Below the pieces are notes generated by a model, which saw only the letters and a program-made list of their open reading frames with translations, was not told the DNA's origin and did not search any database. A program made the position numbers and the translations under genes. Below are positions 1 to 6,800 of a DNA stretch of 23,769 bases, piece after piece; position 1 is the first letter of the stretch, and the number at the start of each line of letters is the position of its first letter. The DNA lies in assembly GCA_900759105.1 (NCBI GenBank), contig CAAETY010000142.1, positions 1 through 23,769 on the forward strand. The letters are read 5' to 3'. The stretch comes from Peptococcaceae bacterium (GTDB lineage: Bacteria; Bacillota; Peptococcia; Peptococcales; Peptococcaceae).

Positions 1-49
1 CAGATTAACACAGGAGGTTTATTTCTTATACTAAAGTATTTTTTACCGA

Positions 50-70
50 CCCCCAGTTGAACTGGGGGTT
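50..70 (+). terminator. Hairpin, probable terminator of an off-window gene
   Basis: A perfect 7-bp stem (CCCCCAG / CTGGGGG, extendable by one T-A pair) with a short loop is followed by TTTATTT. It would end a plus-strand transcript entering from the left. A GC-rich hairpin like this also occurs at the ends of IS200/IS605 elements, and no transposase is visible here, so the terminator reading is only moderately secure. Confidence 0.5.
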
Positions 71-92
71 TATTTACGCTAAAGCTCCAAAA

Positions 93-123
93 AAAAAATC
101 AGATTCCCCAAGAATCTGATTTT
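93..123 (-). terminator. Rho-independent terminator after the HSDH gene
   Basis: The stem AAATCAGATTC / GAATCTGATTT is perfect over 11 bp with a 5-base loop. On the minus strand it runs into at least nine Ts. It lies about 95 bases past the stop codon of the dehydrogenase at 219-1022 and most likely ends that transcript. Confidence 0.8.
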
Positions 124-154
124 CAGCCATCGTACCCTTGCCGTTGGCATAGAG

Positions 155-212
155 TCGACAGTGATATCTCCAAGCCTCTCACCCTGGCAGCAGGTGGGAA
201 AGAGGCAGTCGA
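155..212. other. Unexplained strongly foldable segment
   Basis: The segment has nested complementary arms. An outer TCGAC (155-159) pairs with GTCGA (208-212). An inner GCCTCT (174-179) pairs with AGAGGC (201-206). CACC (180-183) pairs with GGTG (193-196) around a 9-base loop, with asymmetric bulges. It lies in the 3' untranslated region between the dehydrogenase stop and its terminator, so it would be transcribed on the minus strand. It matches no RNA family recognised here. It could be a 3'-UTR structure, a small RNA or chance. Confidence 0.3.
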
Positions 213-218
213 TGCATA

Positions 219-1022
219 TTATTCGTGGCCGCGATTTGCGCCGATAAAGTCACCGTAAATCGGTGTTGCCAAGCCAAAGCCGCCGGTAACAGCGAGGATT
301 TGGCCGGTGGTAAAGGCGCTTTCGTCACTTGCAAAGTATACAACCGCAGCAGCAATTTCTTCCGGAGTACCCATGCGCCCGGCCGGTGTGCTCTTTAGGA
401 ACACTTCTTTGAAATCGTCGGTGAGAGCATTTTTGACAGCATCGGTTGCTGTCATCCCCGGCAAAACGGCGTTACAACGAATGCCGTTACGCGCTTCTTG
501 CGCCGCCATCAGCTTGGTTAAATAGTTAATGGCCGCTTTGCTGGTGCCGTACGCAATTTGAGAAATGTCCGGAACAATCCCACCAACGGAGGAAATATTG
601 ATAATGCTTCCGCCGGTTTCCTGCTTGCGCATCTGCTGAATGGCGCGCTGGCTGGCTCTGAACACACTGTTAATATTGATATTAACAATTTCGGTAAAAT
701 AATCCACATCCGTATCGGAAATTTGCATATCCTGACTTGGATCTGAGGTGCCAAAGTTATTGACCAACACGTCAATGCGACCTTCCTTTTCAACCACCTC
801 GTCAATCATGGTATGGAAGCTTTCCGGCTGGGTGGCATCGTTAAACACATAGCCTGCAAATTCACCCCGTGCTGTGATTTCGTCAATCACACCCTGTGCA
901 CGTTCAGGATTGCGCGCCGCCAAATACACACGTGCGCCTTCGGCTGCACAGGCTTTGACAATAGCCAAGCCAATCCCACGGGTGGATGCTGTGACAACAA
1001 CAACTTTATCTTTTAATCTCAT
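219..1022 (-). CDS. Short-chain dehydrogenase, probable bile acid hydroxysteroid dehydrogenase (12-alpha or 7-alpha type)
   Basis: This is a 267-residue classical SDR. It has the nucleotide-binding motif TASTRGIG (11-18), an Arg after the second strand (R37) suggesting NADP(H) preference, the NNFG motif (88-91), a catalytic Ser at 144/145 and YxxxK (Y158, K162). The whole-length pattern, including VPDISQIAYGTSKAAINYLT and the C-terminal GGFGLATPIYGDF, resembles clostridial 7-alpha- and 12-alpha-HSDHs that oxidise bile acid hydroxyls, as recalled from family knowledge rather than aligned. The start at 1022 is chosen because GGGAGG lies upstream and a consensus promoter (1071-1099) sits inside the longer open frame reaching 1172. 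It ends before a strong terminator, so it can be transcribed alone. Regiospecificity cannot be read from sequence, and a general SDR function remains possible. Confidence 0.82.
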   Translation of the reverse strand: MRLKDKVVVVTASTRGIGLAIVKACAAEGARVYLAARNPERAQGVIDEITARGEFAGYVFNDATQPESFHTMIDEVVEKEGRIDVLVNNFGTSDPSQDMQISDTDVDYFTEIVNININSVFRASQRAIQQMRKQETGGSIINISSVGGIVPDISQIAYGTSKAAINYLTKLMAAQEARNGIRCNAVLPGMTATDAVKNALTDDFKEVFLKSTPAGRMGTPEEIAAAVVYFASDESAFTTGQILAVTGGFGLATPIYGDFIGANRGHE

Positions 1023-1070
1023 TGGATGCTTTGCCTCCCATAAAAACCGCAGTCTATTCTGCGTACTGTC

Positions 1071-1099
1071 ATTATAGTATGTGTCGGCAGGAATGTCAA
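1071..1099 (-). promoter_or_regulatory. Consensus sigma-A promoter for the HSDH gene
   Basis: Reading the minus strand, TTGACA (1094-1099), a 17-base spacer and TATAAT (1071-1076) match the sigma-A consensus at all twelve positions. Transcription would begin near 1064, leaving about 42 bases of leader before the ATG at 1022. This argues for strong, independent expression of the dehydrogenase and against the longer open frame. Confidence 0.85.
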
Positions 1100-1206
1100 A
1101 GTATTCAGAAAAAAGCATCGTACCGCCCAAACCAGCACCATAAAGCCAGATAACGGACACCCTTTGTGGCATGCCCGTTATTTGATTCTTTTATTCCAGC
1201 TATGTG

Positions 1207-1962
1207 TTAAATATACAACGCCGCTTCCTTGCGTACGCTGCAAGCATCCTTGAGATGCGCCTTAATGCCTTCATAGCGTTCCGTATCAATAGCACGGGCA
1301 CCCATCGGACAAACAGCAATGCAACGCATGCAGGACATGCATAATGTGGCATCGGCGTGCTTCAAATCGTCCATGGCAATGGCACCGGTTGGACAAGCCT
1401 CGGCACACTTTCCGCAGCGAACACAGGCATCGTTTGCTGTCGGTACCATACCACCGCACTTGTATTCCTTGTAAGGGCGATTGCCCGGCAGGGTCACGCT
1501 GCTATGGCTGGCACTCATGAGCTTGTTGTTGATGTGTGCGGCAAACAAACGCAATTGTGCTTCGTCGCTTTCATCCGGACGCCCTGTGGCATAATCATGT
1601 ACAATAGAATGCTCGGCCACCGCTTCCACACCGGCAATCACATGAAAGCCCACGCTTTTGGCAATATCTGCAGTTTCCACGAGCAAATCATCATACGCAC
1701 GGTTGCCGTACACTGCCACAACCACTGCAGAGGTGCCTTCCCCCTGAAGGCTTGCCAAACGGCGCGCCGCAAGCGGTGGCACACGACCACAGAAGCAAGG
1801 CATGGCAATCACTGCCAAATCGCCCATTTCCGCCTTTGAAAAATCGGTGTGACCATCGCACAAATCCACCGTTACCACCTTGTCACCCAAGGCATTCGCC
1901 AAAATATCCGCCACGCGTTCGGTGCCACCTGTTGGACTAAACACAATCTTGGTTATTGTCAT
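1207..1962 (-). CDS. EFR1-type flavodoxin/ferredoxin fusion, electron carrier
   Basis: This 251-residue protein has an N-terminal flavodoxin-like half with an FMN phosphate-loop motif, SPTGGTERVA (9-18). The C-terminal ferredoxin half carries two 4Fe-4S clusters: C180, C183, C186, C190 and C208, C211, C214, C218, each in CxxCxxCxxxCP form. This layout is that of clostridial EFR1-family ferrodoxins, cytoplasmic electron carriers of unknown partners. The gene begins 18 bases after the nitroreductase stop codon (AGAGGAAG Shine-Dalgarno), so the two are very likely co-transcribed. It may pass electrons to or from the nitroreductase, and perhaps serve the downstream dehydrogenase's redox economy. 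That link is inference. Confidence 0.85.
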   Translation of the reverse strand: MTITKIVFSPTGGTERVADILANALGDKVVTVDLCDGHTDFSKAEMGDLAVIAMPCFCGRVPPLAARRLASLQGEGTSAVVVAVYGNRAYDDLLVETADIAKSVGFHVIAGVEAVAEHSIVHDYATGRPDESDEAQLRLFAAHINNKLMSASHSSVTLPGNRPYKEYKCGGMVPTANDACVRCGKCAEACPTGAIAMDDLKHADATLCMSCMRCIAVCPMGARAIDTERYEGIKAHLKDACSVRKEAALYI

Positions 1963-1980
1963 ATTATTTACTTCCTCTCT

Positions 1981-2808
1981 TTATTCACACACCCAGGACA
2001 TATGATAGAAGGTATCCTCCGGAATATGCACATCCTTGAGCGCACATTGTTCGAAATGGCCTTTCAAGCCGAGCTGCTGTGCCGTTAAATGAAAATGAGC
2101 AAGGGCAATCCCCAAATCCATTTGCTTGAGACGTTTTTCGGCATCGCTCAAGCTTGCCTTGTGGGTTTCATAAAAATAAAAAACGTTGCCTTTTTTGACC
2201 ACGCGCCATGGCTGCCCATTGGCTGCTGAGGGTGCCCAACGAAGCATTTCCAACGGCACCGCATACTCCCCGGCACTTTCCTCGGTCAGCTGCACCTGAA
2301 ACCCATCCTCGGTAAAAATATCGCGCCACAATTCACGTTCGTCTGCCTTCATCACACTACGCATGATTTTTTCGGCACTGCCCTTGCGCGCTGCTTCGTA
2401 GCCTACCGGTGAAATCGCCGCCAGCCATTCATCCGCACCCACGCCCATCGCACGCGCAAATGGCGGACGCTTAAACGAACCGCCCAGCCACACCGTGCCA
2501 AGACCGATGGCCGTCGCCCCTAATAGTAGACTTTCAAATTGATAGCCCATGGCAAGCGGTGACAAGGGCGTCAGCGGTGCACTCACACCCAAAAAGGTTT
2601 GCGCACCACGCACAATACCGGAAACGCCGAGCTTTTCGCCCTTGCTTTTATCGGCAATATGGACATGCACCGTTTCGCCAAACGGATTCCCGACCGCCTC
2701 CATCATCAATAGCAGCGCTGCACGATCTGCCTCAATAAGTGGCTTATCATTATAGGTTCGCACACTTTTGCGCGCTTTAATGGTCGCAATGATATCATTT
2801 GGTTGCAT
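1981..2808 (-). CDS. Nitroreductase-family flavoprotein (TM-nitroreductase type)
   Basis: This is a 275-residue protein of the nitroreductase fold, in the 'putative TM nitroreductase' group, which packs two half-domains into one chain. The N-terminal KARKSVRTY (12-20) is the usual FMN-phosphate-contacting region. The motif WAPSAANGQPW (about 190-200) is characteristic of the second half. FMN-dependent NAD(P)H oxidation is expected, with the acceptor unknown. It is the first gene of a pair with the flavodoxin/ferredoxin 18 bases downstream, and it is divergent from an FMN-binding lipoprotein. GGGAGAG precedes the ATG. No clear promoter was found, though a weak one may overlap the divergent promoter near 2890-2915. 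Confidence 0.85.
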   Translation of the reverse strand: MQPNDIIATIKARKSVRTYNDKPLIEADRAALLLMMEAVGNPFGETVHVHIADKSKGEKLGVSGIVRGAQTFLGVSAPLTPLSPLAMGYQFESLLLGATAIGLGTVWLGGSFKRPPFARAMGVGADEWLAAISPVGYEAARKGSAEKIMRSVMKADERELWRDIFTEDGFQVQLTEESAGEYAVPLEMLRWAPSAANGQPWRVVKKGNVFYFYETHKASLSDAEKRLKQMDLGIALAHFHLTAQQLGLKGHFEQCALKDVHIPEDTFYHMSWVCE

Positions 2809-2888
2809 GGCTCTCTCCCATCATTTTTTCTCATTCAACATCACAGACAGCCGGCTGCCCCATTCAAGGGGTAAGCCGACACAAAATA

Positions 2889-2917
2889 TTTACACCACAC
2901 GGACACTACGTTACAAT
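2889..2917 (+). promoter_or_regulatory. Sigma-A promoter for the FMN-binding lipoprotein
   Basis: TTTACA (2889-2894), a 17-base spacer and TACAAT (2912-2917) form a promoter 28 bases upstream of the ATG at 2945. The leader would be only about 20 bases, just enough for the AAGGGAG ribosome binding site. Confidence 0.7.
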
Positions 2918-2944
2918 GCTATTGTGACACGAAGGGAGTTTTTT

Positions 2945-3328
2945 ATGAAGAAATTATTTACCACTTTCTGCATTTCGTTGCTCGTACCAACACTCACTGC
3001 CTGTATCGGCAACAACACCCCTACCTACGACATTGCCGCACCCGGCCAATGGACCGACGGTACCTATACCCAAAGTGCTGAAGGCCATCGCGGTCAATTT
3101 CCGGTGACGGTAACCATCAAAGACGGAAAAATGACCGACATCCAAGTCGGCACAAACGAGGAAACCCCGGACCGTGGCGGCAAGGCCATCAAAAAGCTAC
3201 CCCAAGCCATGCTCGATGCCCAAAGCTACGATGTAGACGGCATATCCGGCGCCACCCAAACCTCCGACGGCTTAAAGGATGCCGTAGCACGTGCCTTAGC
3301 AGAAGCCTCCACAGACACAACCCCATAA
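2945..3328 (+). CDS. FMN-binding-domain lipoprotein, probably covalently flavinylated
   Basis: This is a 127-residue exported lipoprotein. A short signal peptide ends in a lipobox, LTAC, with C20 as the lipidated cysteine. An FMN_bind domain follows (about 37-120). The motif DGISGAT (98-104) fits the Dxx(S/T)GAT sequence recognised by the flavin transferase ApbE, which would attach FMN to T104. Such small proteins act in extracytosolic electron transfer, as NqrC/RnfG relatives or in Gram-positive flavin-based extracellular electron transport. The start at 2945 is chosen for AAGGGAG six bases upstream, the promoter position and the signal peptide; the frame itself is open further upstream. No apbE or Rnf gene is visible in the window. 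A hairpin terminator follows, so it is probably monocistronic. Confidence 0.85.
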   Translation: MKKLFTTFCISLLVPTLTACIGNNTPTYDIAAPGQWTDGTYTQSAEGHRGQFPVTVTIKDGKMTDIQVGTNEETPDRGGKAIKKLPQAMLDAQSYDVDGISGATQTSDGLKDAVARALAEASTDTTP

Positions 3329-3345
3329 TCCCACAACAATCAAAG

Positions 3346-3371
3346 CACAGTCCTACGGGGCTGTGTTTTTT
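3346..3371 (+). terminator. Terminator of the FMN-binding lipoprotein gene
   Basis: CACAGTCC and GGGCTGTG form an 8-bp stem (one G-U pair) around TACG, followed by six Ts. It lies 18 bases after the stop codon. Confidence 0.8.
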
Positions 3372-3491
3372 AATATGAACATTGTTCAACTTACCTTTGA
3401 ATACGTGATATATCCCCCCTCATAAATGCATTCCCCACAAAAAATACGCTCTGCAAATTCAGTACCGAGTCAGGCTCCACAAGGGAAATGC

Positions 3492-3665
3492 TTACTTATT
3501 CTGGCTCGCCGCAGATTTGGCTTTAGAACGGTGCCGTGTGGCTTTCTTGATCACATGGTCGTACTCGATCAGTCCGGCATCCATCTCGCGGATGAAGTCC
3601 TCTACGGCAATGGTTGCCACTTTGGTACTGCCCAGCTTGACCGCCCGCAGCAGCTTGACGCTGAT
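3492..3665 (-). pseudogene. Broken reading frame, excisionase-like tail
   Basis: On the minus strand, about 57 residues read openly to a TAA at 3492-3494, without their own start codon. The text LRAVKLGSTKVATIAVEDF resembles the wing and recognition part of excisionase/HTH_17 proteins, followed by a basic tail (KKATRHRSKAK). It joins, with a two-base frame offset, a histidine-kinase-like fragment just upstream. The similarity is by eye and short. The fragment could instead be the frameshifted tail of that kinase. It appears to be debris of a mobile element. Confidence 0.4.
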
Positions 3666-3667
3666 GC

Positions 3668-3750
3668 AGAGGTCCCGCGGCCTTTTTCGCTTTGGATCGT
3701 CAGTGTCCCCCCGACCATGGCGGCCAGACGGGCGCGCACGTTGTCGATGT
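3668..3750 (-). pseudogene. Remnant of a sensor histidine kinase ATPase domain
   Basis: In one minus-strand frame the residues NVRARLAAMVGGTLTIQSEK followed by GRGTS match the final part of a HATPase_c domain, where the G2-box region and the 'ESxxGxGT' strand occur. Upstream of this the frame becomes unrelated AT-rich sequence, and downstream it shifts into the adjacent frame. The rest of a kinase is absent. This is therefore a short gene relic, not a functional gene. Confidence 0.55.
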
Positions 3751-3779
3751 CGATGTGAGTGCGTCTATCATATTTCATC

Positions 3780-3808
3780 TTGATAAATGTGATACAACAT
3801 ATTATAAT
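3780..3808 (+). promoter_or_regulatory. Sigma-A promoter for the large SLH protein
   Basis: TTGATA (3780-3785), a 17-base spacer and TATAAT (3803-3808) lie 46 bases upstream of the ATG at 3854. The leader ends in AGGGGATG, a usable ribosome binding site. Confidence 0.75.
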
Positions 3809-3853
3809 GTAACTAATTTTCAAGTACTGTCACACAGAAATAGGGGATGAAAC

Positions 3854-6800
3854 ATGTATAGCATCAGAAAGCGTGCGTTATCTATCGTTTTATTGGTCGC
3901 TATGATATTGACGCTGATGCCTGTATCTGCGGCTGCGGAAGATGGCGAAACGGCGCAGGCAGCGCCGCATATCCTTTCAACCATAAGGCATGAGGTGGAT
4001 GGCGATGGGGCGGAAACCGGACAGATCACCGCCCAGATCGAAGCATATCTGACTGACTCCGCCAACAAGACCCGCACGGTCAAGCCCTGCGACATCATCT
4101 TCTTGGTCGAGCAGTCCACCTTTATGAACACCCAGAGCAACACCGCATTATATGGACAGGAACGGGCGGATATTCTTGACACCATGGAGAAGATGCTGGA
4201 TGCCATCCCGGCGCCCACGACAGGTGGCGAACACCGGGTGGCGATTTCGGGTTATGGACGCATCAATAATCCCGGCAATTCGGATACCTATGTCGAAAAT
4301 CAATATCCAGGGAAAAAGCTGGATTCTTCCGCGAACCAGAGTTTGAATACAGGCTATTATACCTGTGAAAATAACGCCCCGGTGTTCCACTCCGCAAATG
4401 GATGGACCGAGTGGAGCCAGATGGAAGGACACGATGAAAAAACGCTGCCTCAGATGCCGGACGGCTATCTTGCGAATGTGGCCTATAACGATGTGTTTAT
4501 GAGCGTTTCCGACGCCAAGGATGTCATCGACGCAGATAAGATGGTGTCCTGGCACGCACAGGCCTCCCGTATGGACGCCGGGCTGCAGCTGACAGAAAAG
4601 CTGGCACAGATCGCAGCGGATAAAAAAGCGTCCGGTGAGGACCGGAATCTGATCGTCTTCATCGCCGCCAGTTCCCTGCCCTATCAGAACCAGGGCGGCG
4701 GATATCAGACGCTCCGCCCCGAAGCGGCGATTGAAGCGGCAAAAAAATTGAAGGAATCCTATGGCGCAACGATTTTTGGCTTTGGCGACTTCAACAAACT
4801 GAACCTGAACAATGGGCTCACAGAAGAAGAACAGCGGAACAACTTCAATGCAACGATGGCTTCTATCTGCGGCAGCGCCGGTACAACCGATGGCGCTTCC
4901 TATTTCAAAGGGCTGAGCCAAGCGCACGACATTGATGAAGCGTTGAGCGAGCTGCTGATTCAATTCGATGCCAACGTGAATCCCAATGCGGAAAAACTGC
5001 CCATCAATGTGACCTCTTTTCAGGAAGCAGGAAGTGAACATATCTCCCATACCTGGGCGCAGATAAAAGCGCAGCACCACATTCTTTCCAGCAGCTCGAT
5101 CAACGAGATCGCCTCTGTCGATTACTACCGGTTTACAGGGTATGGTGCAGACAATACTCCCCAGTTTGATATGTCGGCACCTGTAAGACATGCCAATCTC
5201 AGCATTTCTAAGATTGGAAACGGGGACAGCATTCAAACAACCCTGAACCTTGTGCCCATCCCGCCCGCAAAGGAGGGGGGCCGTGCTTACGGAGAAAAGG
5301 CTGTGATCACCATTACCGACCCCGTATGTGTGGATTATAAGTGGATAGGCGACTGGAAACCGCCATTTGACCCGCCCAGCCACGAACATGCGGCGCGCAA
5401 TACGACCATCAGCCCTGCAAACCCGACACAGCAGGGGGTCAGCACAGAGAATGTAAAGCTGAAATTTGACGGTTGGTACCGTCTCTGGAACGACAGCGTG
5501 GATAAGGATGAAGACGGGAAGAAGATCTGGAACTATAATGGCCAGAAATATGTTTCCTATCAGAATATCATATACGACGCATTCGGCAGCGATTTACAGC
5601 TTTACGGCCGTTGGGTGCCGTCCATTGATGTGAATTTCCATTGGATCGGCTCTGTGATCCCGAAGGACTTGGACGAGCCGTCCTCGGTTTCCCTTTCCCT
5701 GGATGACGCCGGCGGATGTTTCTATCAGGCCGACCCCCCCACTTTGGATGGCTATGAATTTGACGGCTGGTATAAGGACCCCGCCTGCACCGAGCGTTAT
5801 AGCAGCAATGGCGAAAAACTGAGTGCAAATACAGACCTTTATGGGTGTTGGGCAAAGCTCGGCACAAAAGAGGTTACTTTTACCGTTGTAAACGGCAGTT
5901 GGAACACAGAAAGCACCTGGTACAAACAACAAGCCACCAGTACGGACGATGAAAACTCCGTTACCGTTCAGGTTCCCCTGCGCAACGGCAAAGGCACCCT
6001 CGCCACGGATCTGATCCCTTATGTCGATCACGATGATATGAAGCCTTCGGCTGGATATAAGGCACCCGGTACTTGGGGAAAGCTTGCGCCGGATATCAAT
6101 GCGGATGCCATCACGGAGGACGGGACCTATCGGTACACCTACACCTTCCCAGAAGCGGATACGTATACCATCACTTATCGGTGGATGCCGGGTACAGAGG
6201 TACCGGAGGACGTAAGCTTGCCTGCGCAGCAGTCTGACAAAGAAACCAGCAGCGGAGCGAAGCCTACGTTTTCTATTCAGCAGCCCACGAAATCTTCTGA
6301 CGACAAGTGGCACTTTGACGGTTGGTACACTACATCGGAAACCGATCAGCCGTTTTCAAGCACCACATATTCGTTTGACAATGCGACTGAGAAAAACCTG
6401 ACGCTCTACGGCAAATGGAGCCATGATCCCTGCACTGTAACTTTTTATGCAGATTATGCCCAACCGGCCCTTGGACATTTCAACGATGGTTCCTATTCCG
6501 TCAGCTATAGCGTTCCCTATGGTTCTAAGCTTGCAGAAAAAGTTCCTGCGCCGGCTCCCAATAGCACTGCCAAATACTATTTCGAGGGATGGATGGACAA
6601 CTACGAAAATTCCAATTCTGATATCTTCTACACCAGCAGTGCGATTCAGACGATGACGGTGAAGTGTGACTGGAACTTTGTTGCCCAATGGTGGCCTGTC
6701 GTTACCTTTGACGCCAACGGCGGAACGTGGGAGCTTTCCGAAGGTCAGCCGGATATCCGATATGTTCCGGTACCGGCAAATACAAACAACCATATCGATG

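Noticed and set aside
50..68. End of an IS200/IS605 element
   Set aside because: Only one hairpin is present, with no transposase or second end in the window. A terminator is the simpler reading.
124..218. Cobalamin-riboswitch-like text (CACC, loop, GGTGGGAA) on the plus strand
   Set aside because: The upstream core of the aptamer, including the AATAGGGAA-type box, is missing, and no plus-strand gene follows.
4148..5389. 413-codon open frame on the minus strand
   Set aside because: It lies wholly antisense to the SLH protein gene, which has a signal peptide, domains, promoter and terminator. The antisense translation shows no recognisable domain.
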